A stretch of 64,000 nucleotides of DNA from Actinophytocola sp963826035 (GTDB taxonomy: Bacteria; Actinomycetota; Actinomycetes; Mycobacteriales; Pseudonocardiaceae): the NCBI GenBank assembly GCA_963826035.1, contig CAWGVZ010000004.1:1-64000 (forward strand), read 5' to 3'. How positions within the stretch are numbered: position 1 is the first letter of the stretch; every line of letters starts with the position of its first letter. A program made the position numbers and the translations under genes. The notes under the pieces are model-generated. The model made no database searches. It saw nothing but the letters and a program-made list of their open reading frames with translations, and was not told the DNA's origin. Shown piece after piece: positions 8,346 to 15,927 of this stretch.

Positions 8346-9187
8346 GCAGCTCGCCGTTCCAGGACAAGCTGGGTAACGGCTTCATCGAGGAGGCGTTCCG
8401 CACGGCGCGCGCGGCCGACCCGGCCGCGAAGCTCTGCTACAACGACTACAACACCGACGGCCAGAACGCGAAGAGCGACGCCGTCTACGCGCTGGTGCGG
8501 GACTTCAAGGCACGCGGTGTGCCGATCGACTGCGTCGGGTTCCAGTCCCACTTCAACCCGCAGTCCCCCGTTCCCGGCGACTACCGGCAGAACCTGCAGC
8601 GCTTCGCCGACCTCGGCGTGGACGTGCAGATCACCGAGCTGGACATCGAGGGTTCCGGTACCGCACAGGCGAACAACTACCGCACGGTCGTGGAGGCGTG
8701 TCTGGCCGTGACCCGCTGCACGGGCATCACCGTGTGGGGCGTGACGGACAAGTACTCGTGGCGGCCGAACGGGACGCCGCTGCTGTTCGACGGCAACTAC
8801 AACAAGAAGCCGGCGTACGACGCGACGCTCACCGCACTCGGCGGCACCGGTGGTGGCGGCGGTGGCGGTGGCGGCGGCGCTGGCACCTGCACCGTGTCCT
8901 ACCAGGAGACCGCACGGTGGGGCGACGGGTTCAACGGGCAGGTGACCGTCCGCGCCGGCACCACGGCCATCACCGGCTGGACCACCACCGTCACCATCCA
9001 ACCGGCGCAGGACATCCCGACCATGTGGAACGGGACACCGACGTGGAACGGCGACCGGACGGTGGCCACCGTGCGACACAGCTGGAACGGCGCCCTGGCC
9101 GCCGGCGGCTCGACCACGTTCGGCTTCACAGTGACAGCGGGCGGCAACTTCACGACACCGGCGCTCGGCGCCTGTACGGCGGCCTAG
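8333..9187 (+). CDS. GH10 endo-beta-1,4-xylanase with CBM2, 5' part missing
   Basis: The visible part begins inside the GH10 barrel (FRTARAADPAAKLCYNDYNTDG, about residue 25 of the fragment). It continues through GVPIDCVGFQSHFN to the nucleophile Glu in VDVQITELDIEG, and closes with ITVWGVTDKYSWR and PLLFDGNYNKKPAYDATL. The acid/base Glu and the signal peptide lie in the missing N-terminal half. A run of about twelve Gly forms the linker to a C-terminal CBM2 cellulose-binding module (WGDGFNGQVTVRAG, then WNGDRTVATVRHSWNGALAAGG). The intact protein would be secreted and cut xylan backbones. The stop codon TAG uses the first two bases of the adjoining inverted-repeat element, so the natural C-terminus may have been altered. 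Upstream sequence belongs to a different genome. Confidence 0.85.
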   Translation, partial: NGARRSSPFQDKLGNGFIEEAFRTARAADPAAKLCYNDYNTDGQNAKSDAVYALVRDFKARGVPIDCVGFQSHFNPQSPVPGDYRQNLQRFADLGVDVQITELDIEGSGTAQANNYRTVVEACLAVTRCTGITVWGVTDKYSWRPNGTPLLFDGNYNKKPAYDATLTALGGTGGGGGGGGGGAGTCTVSYQETARWGDGFNGQVTVRAGTTAITGWTTTVTIQPAQDIPTMWNGTPTWNGDRTVATVRHSWNGALAAGGSTTFGFTVTAGGNFTTPALGACTAA

Positions 9188-9350
9188 TGTCCCGCGCCGG
9201 AAATGCGGTGCGTGAGTCGGTGGATCCAGGTTTCGGCTGGCAAGGCGCCGATCCGTCTCTCGTACCGGGTTGTACTTGGGCGGATCGGCAACGCCGCCAG
9301 CAGGAAGCTGGGCCGCCGAATTATGTGCCGGATTTCCGGCGCGGGGCACT
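9186..9350. repeat. MITE-like element, copy 1
   Basis: A 165-base element bounded by AGTGTCCCGCGCCGGAAAT (9186-9204) and ATTTCCGGCGCGGGGCACT (9332-9350), inverted with 18 of 19 matching. It encodes nothing. Its interior shares recognisable blocks with the element at 61908-62101: GTGGATCCAGGTTT, GTCTCTCGTACCGGGTTGTACT, and the hairpin CCAGCAGGAAGCTGG at 9297-9311. No clear target duplication is visible. It sits exactly at the xylanase stop codon. Confidence 0.7.
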
Positions 9351-9386
9351 GACCAACTGTCCATACCGACCGTCCCTCTGAGACGA

Positions 9387-9423
9387 CCCCTGGCGGCCAC
9401 CGCGATCCGGTGACCGCCAGGGG
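9387..9423. terminator. bidirectional terminator between xylanase and LPMO genes
   Basis: A long stem in which CCCCTGGCGGCCACCG pairs with CGGTGACCGCCAGGGG, 15 of 16 matching, with a loop of about five bases. It lies between two convergent genes. There is no long T-run, as is usual for high-GC actinomycete terminators. Confidence 0.75.
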
Positions 9424-9439
9424 TTCCCCATTTCTCAGG

Positions 9440-10084
9440 TCACCCGGTGAAGCGGACGTCGCTGCAGAAGTAGTACGACTGGTCCAGATGGCTGGCCTGC
9501 CAGATCGTGTAGACGATGTGGCGGCCGGTCCTCGATCCGGCGTTCACCGGGATCGTCGTGTTGCTGGTCGGCGGGGTCCTGCCCACCTCGGCCACCAACT
9601 CCAGGTCGGACCAACGCAGCGGCTGCGTCAGCGGATCGAAGCCCTGTCTCGTGATGTACACCTTGTAGTAGTCGGCACCGTGCAGCGCCTGGTCCAAGAT
9701 GTTCACCGAGAAGTTCCTCGGCTTGTCGGCCGCTCGCCAGTTACCGATGGCGTCCATCGCCGCGTACCGGCCGCTCTGCGTGCGGCCCGCACTGCACAGC
9801 TGTCCGTCCGGGATGGCCGCCTGGTGGTTGCCGCCCACGTTCTCCCGGTACAGCCCGTTCCAGTTCCACATGGCGTTCGTGTCGGCCTGCCAGGCCTGGT
9901 AGCACATGGGATCCTGGGCCTGCATCTCCGGCGCCTGGAAGTTGTTGCCCCACCGGGCGAAGCAGCCGTAGTTGCGCGACGGCGGGTCGGTGGCGTTGCC
10001 GTGTGCACTCGCGGAACCAGCGGTCCCCACTAAGAGGGCGGCGGCCGCCGCGACCACGGCTGTGGCGCGAAGTCGTATCTTCAT
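9440..10084 (-). CDS. secreted AA10 lytic polysaccharide monooxygenase
   Basis: A 214-residue protein with a Tat/Sec-type signal (RLRATAVVAAAAALLVG) and cleavage after SASA, which exposes the N-terminal His of the copper histidine brace (HGNATDPPSRNYGC). The second brace His is in NILDQALHGADYYKVYIT. The rest is a typical single-domain AA10 enzyme (DGQLCSAGR, LRWSDLELVAEV, GRHIVYTIWQ) with no carbohydrate-binding module. These copper enzymes oxidatively cleave crystalline cellulose or chitin outside the cell and boost cellulases. It lies 43 bases downstream of the GH6 gene on the same strand, probably in one transcript. No CebR-type operator lies directly in front of it, so it probably shares the GH6 promoter. 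Confidence 0.9.
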   Translation of the reverse strand: MKIRLRATAVVAAAAALLVGTAGSASAHGNATDPPSRNYGCFARWGNNFQAPEMQAQDPMCYQAWQADTNAMWNWNGLYRENVGGNHQAAIPDGQLCSAGRTQSGRYAAMDAIGNWRAADKPRNFSVNILDQALHGADYYKVYITRQGFDPLTQPLRWSDLELVAEVGRTPPTSNTTIPVNAGSRTGRHIVYTIWQASHLDQSYYFCSDVRFTG

Positions 10085-10106
10085 GTTCTTTCCCTTCCCC
10101 GAAAGG

Positions 10107-10123
10107 GGTCTGCCAGGCAGACC
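10107..10123 (-). promoter_or_regulatory. intra-operon hairpin between GH6 and LPMO
   Basis: GGTCTGCCAGGCAGACC is a perfect 8-base inverted repeat around a single base. It lies between the GH6 stop and the LPMO start, next to the self-complementary CCCCGAAAGGGG in the LPMO leader. It may stabilise mRNA or partly terminate transcription to set the ratio of the two enzymes. Function is inferred. Confidence 0.4.
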
Positions 10124-10127
10124 AATA

Positions 10128-11501
10128 TCACAGTGGCGGGTGGGCGTTGCGCATCAGTTCCTGGAACTGAGCCGAGAACCAGTGGCCCGACAGCGGCGAG
10201 TCCGGCAGTGCACCGGACATGTTGTTGCCGTTGAGCAGGTTGCCCTCGTAGGTCGGGTCGCACATCCGGTCGAAGCCCTTGCCCTCGTCGTTCGGGATCT
10301 CGCGGCTCGCGCCGTCCGACTCACCCGGCGGCTTGATCCACACGAAGGCGTCGATTCCCGGCTCCGGCGCGGCCGTCGGTCGCTCACCGATACCCGCACC
10401 GGACTGGTTGCACCAGTTGCCGAGGTGGATGCGCCGGTCGAGCCTACCGCCGTTCACGTACTCGTCCACGGAGGTCTGCGGACCCGGGCCGCTCGGCCGG
10501 GCGCTGCCGCCCCAGCCGTTGCGGGACGTGTCGATCAGCATGCCGATGTCACTCGGGAAGCCGGCCTGCACGAGCCGTGGACGGAACGCCTGCGCGAAGG
10601 TCAGTGCGTCGACGTAACGGTTCCAGTCCACCCACTTCGACTGGCGCACGGTCGTGCCGTTCACCGTGTCGTTGATCGTGAAGTGCGGTTCCCGCGTTGC
10701 CGTGTAGTTCGCCGTGTTCACGATGAACCCGTGCACGTTGTTCACCGTGCTGCCCTCGGCCCGCGCGGCCTCCGCGAACAGGTCGGCCGACGCGCCGAAG
10801 TTGTCGTCCCAGCCGATCCAGCCGTGGTGGGCGGCGTCGATGTAGTTGTAGACGTTCGGGATGGCACCGAGCTTCGCGAGCGCGTAGCCGATTCCCTTGA
10901 CGTAGTTGCCGTTCTGCTTCATCTCGTCGCACTCGGGAATGGCGGTCGGCCGGCCGCTGGTGTTGGTCACCAGGTTCGGCAGCGAGTCGATCTCCACGAT
11001 CGTGACGATGCGCAGGTTCGCGTACGCCGGATCGGCCATGATCTCCGCGATCGGGTCGATGAACTCCGACTTGTAGATCGGCAGGTCGTTCGGGCCCAAC
11101 TCGCCGTTGGACGCGAGCGCCGAGCAGTCGCGGCCGGGCAGGTTGTAGACGACGAACTGGATGACCAGGGGTTGGCCACCGGACTGGGACACCGCCTCGT
11201 CCAGGTGATCGCGCACGCCCATGCCACCGTTCGCGCCCTCGATCGCCGCCCTGCGGTCCAGCCACACTCCTGTGGACTGGTCGGCGATCCGGCTGCCACC
11301 CGGCTCGGCCGTGGCCTTCGCCGACCACTCGGGGTTCACGTAGGCCCGGGCGCCGGCGTACGGGTTGTCCTCGCGAGGCAGCGGGGCCGCGGTCGCGCCG
11401 CCCACTCCGGTGAGCAGCGAGACCGACGCCAACGAGACGGCGACGGCCAGGCCGCGGATCAATCCGATGCGTGGTGCGCCTCTGGCGTAGGCAGACCGCA
11501 T
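10128..11501 (-). CDS. secreted GH6 cellobiohydrolase-type cellulase
   Basis: A 457-residue protein with a signal peptide (LIRGLAVAVSLASVSLL, cleavage near ATAAP) and a full GH6 domain. Landmarks are VIQFVVYNLPGRDCSA with the catalytic acid Asp near residue 123, VTIVEIDSLPNLVTN, YNYIDAAHHGWIGW, and DIGMLIDTSRNGWGG. The long C-terminal loop segments (VNGGRLDRRIHLGNWCNQSGAGIGERP and the tail after GFDRMCDP) are those that roof the active-site tunnel in exo-acting bacterial GH6 enzymes. I therefore favour non-reducing-end cellobiohydrolase over endoglucanase. There is no cellulose-binding module. A CebR/CelR-type operator lies 37 bases upstream. The downstream LPMO gene is probably cotranscribed. 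Confidence 0.9.
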   Translation of the reverse strand: MRSAYARGAPRIGLIRGLAVAVSLASVSLLTGVGGATAAPLPREDNPYAGARAYVNPEWSAKATAEPGGSRIADQSTGVWLDRRAAIEGANGGMGVRDHLDEAVSQSGGQPLVIQFVVYNLPGRDCSALASNGELGPNDLPIYKSEFIDPIAEIMADPAYANLRIVTIVEIDSLPNLVTNTSGRPTAIPECDEMKQNGNYVKGIGYALAKLGAIPNVYNYIDAAHHGWIGWDDNFGASADLFAEAARAEGSTVNNVHGFIVNTANYTATREPHFTINDTVNGTTVRQSKWVDWNRYVDALTFAQAFRPRLVQAGFPSDIGMLIDTSRNGWGGSARPSGPGPQTSVDEYVNGGRLDRRIHLGNWCNQSGAGIGERPTAAPEPGIDAFVWIKPPGESDGASREIPNDEGKGFDRMCDPTYEGNLLNGNNMSGALPDSPLSGHWFSAQFQELMRNAHPPL

Positions 11502-11537
11502 GATGACTCCTTTGTCTGGGGGACATTTGGGAGAATT

Positions 11538-11551
11538 TGGGAACGCTCCCA
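11538..11551 (-). promoter_or_regulatory. CebR/CelR-type operator before GH6 cellobiohydrolase
   Basis: TGGGAACGCTCCCA, one base from the perfect palindrome TGGGAGCGCTCCCA recognised by cellobiose-responsive LacI repressors of actinomycetes. It lies 37 bases before the start codon, where it would block the promoter. Confidence 0.8.
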
Positions 11552-11811
11552 GGGCAGGACTGTAATGGTGCGGTCATCACCCGGAAAGGTCATGCGACCC
11601 GCTCGCCAGCGGGTTCCGTCACGGACGGTTAACGCCTGCGCCACAACGACTTCGTCCGCTAGTCCGTTCAGGAGTCGTTCAGCGGAAGCCACGGGCGGAC
11701 GCCCGCGAGATCGGCCGTGAACGTCCGGGGACAGCGGTGATGTTAGGCCGATCGTGCGAACTTCGACGTATTCTGAAACGTTTTTCGGACAACCGGCGAA
11801 CAAAGTCAGAT

Positions 11812-11841
11812 GGGGCATTGCCGAGTGATCGGCAATGCCCC
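11812..11841 (-). terminator. terminator of the second GH6 gene
   Basis: A perfect 13-base stem, GGGGCATTGCCGA against TCGGCAATGCCCC, with a GTGA loop. It lies about 20 bases beyond the stop codon of the minus-strand GH6 gene at 11861. Confidence 0.85.
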
Positions 11842-11860
11842 ATTCTGGTAATGATCGTGA

Positions 11861-12802
11861 TCAGGAAGTGGCCAGCTCGTAGGCCCGCTGCGGCACGAAC
11901 TGACCGGCCGACGCGATGCAGCCGTCGGCTTCACCGGGCAGCTTCACCCACAGGAACGCGGCGATCTGCCCGTCACCGGTGGCCGTGGTGCTCGGCGTGC
12001 CGACCTTACGACCCGGCGGATCGCACCACTCGCTGCCGAGCGGACCGTTGCCGTTGCGGCTGGTGTCGATCACCGCACGCAGCCGACTGTCCCCTATGGA
12101 CGCGAGGACGGCCTTCGCGAAGTTGATCTCGTCGCCCGTGCTCCGGTAGTTCGAGACGTTCGTGGAGATCCCGTCCGCGCTGTTCGAGATGTCGGCCGCC
12201 CGCAGCCGGGCGGCCGCCTCCGCGGGCGACAGCCAGGCCGAGTGCCCGATGTCGAAGAACACCTTCGCCTGCCCGGAACCCGCCTTGAGCCGCTTGCCCG
12301 CGTACGCCATCGACGCGCGGGTCTGCGCCTGCTGGTCGGCCGACTGGCAGTTCGTCATGATCGGCAGTACGTCCGGTTCGAGCACGATGTAGGCGGGCCG
12401 CCCCTCGAGCCCGGCGGCCACCTGGTCGACCCAGGCGCGGTAGGCGTCGTGCGACGGCGCGCCGCCGCCGCTGGCGCCGCCGCAGTCCCGGTTCGGGATG
12501 TTGTAGACCACGAGAATGGGAATCTTCCCGGCGCCGGCGGCCGCTCCCACGAACCCACTCACCTGCGAGCGCACGGTGGAGGTGTTCGTGGTGGTGAACC
12601 ACCGCGCCTGCGGGACGCTGGCGATCCGGTCCCGGATCGCCGCGGCCCGCGAGTCGCCCGAGTTGGCGGCCACCCAGCGGGCGGCGTTCGTGTCGGGGTC
12701 GACGTAGAACTCCGAAGGTGCGGCCGTGGCCGAACCGGGTAACGCCACGGTCGCCGCGCACACCAGCGCGCCGAGCGCCACCGACAATTTCCTGGATGCC
12801 AT
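11861..12802 (-). CDS. secreted GH6 endoglucanase-type cellulase
   Basis: ATG 12802 gives 313 residues with a clear signal peptide (LSVALGALVCAATVALPGSATA). It has a GGGAGG ribosome binding site 7 bases upstream, so the much longer open frame that runs back to 14152 is not used. GH6 landmarks are ILVVYNIPNRDCGG with the catalytic Asp, AYIVLEPDVLPIMT, KVFFDIGHSAWLSP, RAVIDTSRNGNGP and AAFLWVKLPGEADGC. The protein is much shorter than its neighbour at 10128-11501 and lacks the long tunnel loops, which favours an endo-acting beta-1,4-glucanase. An operator lies 45 bases before the start. It diverges from the LacI-type repressor gene. Confidence 0.9.
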   Translation of the reverse strand: MASRKLSVALGALVCAATVALPGSATAAPSEFYVDPDTNAARWVAANSGDSRAAAIRDRIASVPQARWFTTTNTSTVRSQVSGFVGAAAGAGKIPILVVYNIPNRDCGGASGGGAPSHDAYRAWVDQVAAGLEGRPAYIVLEPDVLPIMTNCQSADQQAQTRASMAYAGKRLKAGSGQAKVFFDIGHSAWLSPAEAAARLRAADISNSADGISTNVSNYRSTGDEINFAKAVLASIGDSRLRAVIDTSRNGNGPLGSEWCDPPGRKVGTPSTTATGDGQIAAFLWVKLPGEADGCIASAGQFVPQRAYELATS

Positions 12803-12846
12803 CCATACCTCCCTGGAAGGCGGCGGAACGCCGCGCGAAAGTTGGA

Positions 12847-12860
12847 TGGGAGCGTTCCCA
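12847..12860. promoter_or_regulatory. CebR/CelR-type operator between GH6 and repressor genes
   Basis: TGGGAGCGTTCCCA, one base from the perfect palindrome. It lies in the divergent region between the endoglucanase and the repressor gene, so it could control both and give autoregulation. Confidence 0.8.
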
Positions 12861-12973
12861 AATAGCTCAATCAGTGTGCTCGTTTGGTTACTCCTCGTCA
12901 AGACCGCCAAGTTATGGGGAGCGCGGCCAGTATCATGGCGGGCGGCAGTGGAACCGGGGATGTGGAGTGCGGC

Positions 12974-14005
12974 ATGGTGGGCAACGGTCGGTCCCGCAAG
13001 AGCGGGCGCCCCACTCTCGAGCAGGTGGCGGCGGAGGCCAGTGTCTCCCGCGGCACGGCCTCCCGGGTGGTCAACGGTTCTCTCGAGGTGAGCCCGTGGG
13101 CGCTCAAGGCGGTCCAGGAGGCGATCCGCAAGCTCGGGTACGTGCCGAACCAGGCGGCGCGCAGCCTGGTGACCCAGCGCAGCGACACGGTGCTGCTGGT
13201 GGTGTCCGAGCCTGAGGACCGGGTGTTCGGCGAGCCGTTCTTCGGCAGCGTCGTGCGCGGCCTCAGCCAGGAGCTGTCCACCACTCCGCTGCAGCTCAAC
13301 CTCATGATGGCCAGCACCGCCCGCCAGCACGACCGCGTGGAGCAGTTGGTGCGCAACGGGCACGTGGACGGCGTCATCCTCATCTCGATGCACGGCGACG
13401 ACCCGCTGCCCAGGAACCTGGTGGCCGCCGGCGCGCCGGTGGCGCTGAACGGCCGGCCCATGTCCGACATGGATTCGGTCCCCTACGTCGACGCCGACAA
13501 CGAGGCCGGGGCGCGGGCGGCGACCGAGTACCTCTACCGCCAGGGACGGCGCCGGATCGCCACCATCACCGGCACGCAGGACATGGCCGCCGGGCTCGAC
13601 CGGCTGAGCGGCTACCGCGCGGCGCTGCGCAACCGCCGGGGTGTCACGCGGCTGGTGGCGCACGGCGACTTCCGCCAGGCCAGCGGCGAGGCGGCCATGA
13701 AGGAGCTGCTCGCTCGCGACCCCCAGGTGGACGCCGTGTTCGCGGCGAGCGACCTCATGGCGGCCGGTGCGCTGCGCGTGCTGCGGGAGGCCGGCCGGCG
13801 AGTGCCGGACGACGTCGCGGTGATCGGCTTCGACGACTCGGAGATGGCCGGCAACACCTACCCGCGGCTCACCAGCGTGAGCCAGCCGACCCAGCAGATG
13901 GGCCGGGAGCTGGCCAAGCTCCTCATGGCCCAGCTCCGCGACCCGGACACCGAGCTCGCGCCGGTCATCCTGCCGACCGAGCTGGTCTGCCGCGAGTCCG
14001 CGTGA
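12974..14005 (+). CDS. CebR/CelR-like LacI-family transcriptional repressor
   Basis: ATG 12974, preceded by GGAG, gives 343 residues. Residues about 8-60 form the LacI helix-turn-helix and hinge (GRPTLEQVAAEASVSRGTAS, then VVNGSLEVSPWALKAVQEAI, then LGYVPNQAARSLVTQRSDT). The periplasmic-binding-protein-like sensor domain follows (VVRGLSQEL, DGVILISMHGDDPLPRNL, AVFAASDLMAAGALRVLREAG, VIGFDDSEMAGNTYPRLTSV). Proteins of this type in Streptomyces and Thermobifida bind TGGGAGCGCTCCCA and release it on binding cellobiose or cello-oligosaccharides. That operator occurs here before three cellulolytic transcription units, including the divergent GH6 gene. The assignment as local cellulase repressor is therefore well supported. 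Upstream in-frame ATGs exist but would add a non-conserved leader. Confidence 0.88.
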   Translation: MVGNGRSRKSGRPTLEQVAAEASVSRGTASRVVNGSLEVSPWALKAVQEAIRKLGYVPNQAARSLVTQRSDTVLLVVSEPEDRVFGEPFFGSVVRGLSQELSTTPLQLNLMMASTARQHDRVEQLVRNGHVDGVILISMHGDDPLPRNLVAAGAPVALNGRPMSDMDSVPYVDADNEAGARAATEYLYRQGRRRIATITGTQDMAAGLDRLSGYRAALRNRRGVTRLVAHGDFRQASGEAAMKELLARDPQVDAVFAASDLMAAGALRVLREAGRRVPDDVAVIGFDDSEMAGNTYPRLTSVSQPTQQMGRELAKLLMAQLRDPDTELAPVILPTELVCRESA

Positions 14006-14019
14006 CTGGAGCGCTCCCA
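14006..14019 (+). promoter_or_regulatory. degenerate CebR/CelR-like operator after the repressor gene
   Basis: CTGGAGCGCTCCCA matches the operator at 12 of 14 positions. It starts right after the repressor stop codon and about 220 bases upstream of the second LPMO gene. It could be an auxiliary site or a chance match. Confidence 0.35.
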
Positions 14020-14183
14020 AAAGATCTTCGGTGATTCCGTCGGAAGTTTCGAGAATTCGATGACGGAGAATAACCTGAACAGTTAAGCGCCACCCGTTTG
14101 GCCCAATCTGCTGGGCATATCGTTGCGGCATCAACGAAAGCTGTTCCCTCAATTGGCGTAAGCCGCTATCGTGCGGCTATGCC

Positions 14184-14197
14184 TGGGAGCGCTCCCA
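14184..14197 (+). promoter_or_regulatory. perfect CebR/CelR-type operator before LPMO-CBM2
   Basis: TGGGAGCGCTCCCA, the exact consensus, within an 18-base perfect palindrome CCTGGGAGCGCTCCCAGG (14182-14199). It lies 41 bases before the LPMO start codon. Confidence 0.9.
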
Positions 14198-14238
14198 GGG
14201 ACCCGGACAACGTGGTGTGGGGCGAGAAAGTAGGAACG

Positions 14239-15288
14239 ATGACACGAAGAAGGGTAGGCGCCGCGCTGGCGGTCCTCGCGTTGGTGTTATCCGGCCTGAC
14301 GGTGGCGGTGCTCAACGCGGCACCCGCGTCGGCACACGGCGCCATGATGAAGCCGGGCAGCCGGACGTTCCTGTGCTACAAGGACGGGCTGACACCACAG
14401 GGCAACATCGTGCCGAAGAACCAGGCCTGCGCGGGCGCCGTGGCGCAGAGTGGCGACAACTCCCTCTACAACTGGTTCTCCGTGCTCCGGTCGGACGGCG
14501 CGGGGCGGACCCGCGGGTTCATCCCCGACGGAAAGTTGTGCTCAGGCGGCAACCCGAGCTTCGCCGGGTACGACGGAACCGGGACCAGTTGGCCGGTCAC
14601 CCACCTCACCTCCGGGGCGAACTTCTCGTTCTCCTACAACGCGTGGGCGGCACACCCCGGCTGGTTCTACCTGTACGTCACGAAGGACGGTTGGAATCCC
14701 GGCCAGCCCCTGCGCTGGGACGACCTCGAGGAGCAGCCGTTCCTGACGGCCGACCATCCCCAGCTCACCGGCCAGGTGGGCAGTGTGGACGCGCATTACG
14801 GGTGGAACGGTGCGTACCCGGCCGGCAAGAGCGGGCGGCACATCATCTACTCCGTATGGAAGCGGTCCGACAGCACGGAGACGTTCTACGGGTGCTCGGA
14901 CGTGACGTTCGACGGCGGCAACGGTGAGGTCACGGGAGTCGGCGAGGTCACCGACCCACCCGACCCGCCAGACCCGCCGATCGGCAACTGCATGGCCGAG
15001 TACCGGGTGACCCAGACCTGGCCCGGTGGCTACCAGGCGGAGGTGACGGTAATGAACCACGGCACGGCCGCGCTCTCCGGCTGGCGCGTCGGCTGGGCCA
15101 TCCCGAGTGGACAGACGGTCGCCAGCGTGTGGCACGGCACGCTCACCCAGAGCGGCGCCCAGGCGAGCGTGCGCAACGCCGACTGGAACGCGACCGTGGC
15201 GCCGAACGGCACGCGGACGTTCGGGTTGTCGGCGACCGCGCCGGCCGGCAGTCCGGCACAACCAATGCTCACCTGCCAGAGTCCGTAA
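14239..15288 (+). CDS. secreted AA10 lytic polysaccharide monooxygenase with CBM2
   Basis: ATG 14239, preceded by GAGAAAGTAGGA, gives 349 residues. A signal peptide (ALAVLALVLSGLTVAVL) ends at APASA, exposing the brace His of HGAMMKPGSRTFLC. The second brace His is in NAWAAHPGWFYLYVTKDGW. The catalytic domain ends near residue 232. A proline-rich linker (TDPPDPPDPPIG) leads to a C-terminal CBM2 (QTWPGGYQAEVTVMNHG, then GWRVGWAIPSGQTVASVWHG). Domain order is typical of cellulose-active streptomycete-type LPMOs. It would oxidise crystalline cellulose together with the neighbouring GH6 and GH48 enzymes. The exact operator palindrome upstream indicates repression by the CebR/CelR-like protein encoded just before it. 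Confidence 0.92.
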   Translation: MTRRRVGAALAVLALVLSGLTVAVLNAAPASAHGAMMKPGSRTFLCYKDGLTPQGNIVPKNQACAGAVAQSGDNSLYNWFSVLRSDGAGRTRGFIPDGKLCSGGNPSFAGYDGTGTSWPVTHLTSGANFSFSYNAWAAHPGWFYLYVTKDGWNPGQPLRWDDLEEQPFLTADHPQLTGQVGSVDAHYGWNGAYPAGKSGRHIIYSVWKRSDSTETFYGCSDVTFDGGNGEVTGVGEVTDPPDPPDPPIGNCMAEYRVTQTWPGGYQAEVTVMNHGTAALSGWRVGWAIPSGQTVASVWHGTLTQSGAQASVRNADWNATVAPNGTRTFGLSATAPAGSPAQPMLTCQSP

Positions 15289-15299
15289 ACGCGCGGAAT

Positions 15300-15321
15300 C
15301 ACTGAAGTGGCGGCTTCAGTG
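15300..15321. terminator. shared terminator between convergent genes
   Basis: CACTGAAG and CTTCAGTG form an 8-base stem around TGGCGG, between the LPMO stop and the end of the convergent lipoprotein gene, whose stop codon it overlaps. Confidence 0.55.
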
Positions 15322-15858
15322 GTGCCCGTGCTCGGGGTCGGCGAACACACAGCCGGCCACGTCGGCAGGCAGTTGGGGGACCTTCGGGTCGTCGTAGTCA
15401 CACCGCAGGTAGTACAGGTCCAGCTCACTCACCCCGAGAAACCCGGCAGAAACGGCGAACCCGTTGCCGAAGGCGAACGACGGACCGTCGGCCACCGAAC
15501 CCTCGTCCATCGCGTTCCGCCACGATTCCTGAAACTCCCGCTGACCGTCCACCGTGAACAACAGCATCGCCACCTTCGGAAACTCCGGTGACACCGAACA
15601 GGTGGCCCACTCGGCAACGTACGGCTCGTAGAGACCGGCAATGTCGGTCCCGACGAACCCACGCAGCTCCGACGGGTCCTGTTCGGTGACGTCCGTGCAG
15701 TCCCCTGCCCTGTCCCGGATCAACTCCACCACGTCGTCCATTGTGGTCATCCGATCACCCAGGGCGGCGGCACCGTCGGGCGCCGGTTCGGGATCTTCGC
15801 CGGAGCAGGAGGCGAGAAGGCCGATGGCAAGGACCACGGTGACCGTGAAGCGCTTCAT
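15316..15858 (-). CDS. small secreted lipoprotein of unknown function
   Basis: ATG 15858 with AGAAAGG before it gives 180 residues. The N-terminus KRFTVTVVLAIGLLASCSG is a lipoprotein signal with lipobox LASC, so the mature protein would be lipid-anchored outside the membrane. The remainder is acidic with four further Cys (GDCTDV, WATCSV, LRCDYD, AGCVF) that could form two disulfides. I recognise no domain. It diverges from the GH48 gene with about 70 bases between the starts. Placement in the cellulase locus is suggestive only. Confidence 0.7.
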   Translation of the reverse strand: MKRFTVTVVLAIGLLASCSGEDPEPAPDGAAALGDRMTTMDDVVELIRDRAGDCTDVTEQDPSELRGFVGTDIAGLYEPYVAEWATCSVSPEFPKVAMLLFTVDGQREFQESWRNAMDEGSVADGPSFAFGNGFAVSAGFLGVSELDLYYLRCDYDDPKVPQLPADVAGCVFADPEHGHH

Positions 15859-15927
15859 GCCTTTCTGCTCTACTCCGAAAACACCCGCGACACAACAACT
15901 TCCGTCCACACCAGACATGGAGGTCTC

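Noticed and set aside
11861..14152. A 763-residue reading of the second GH6 gene
   Set aside because: The extra 450 residues are the antisense of the LacI repressor. A signal peptide and strong ribosome binding site mark the start at 12802.
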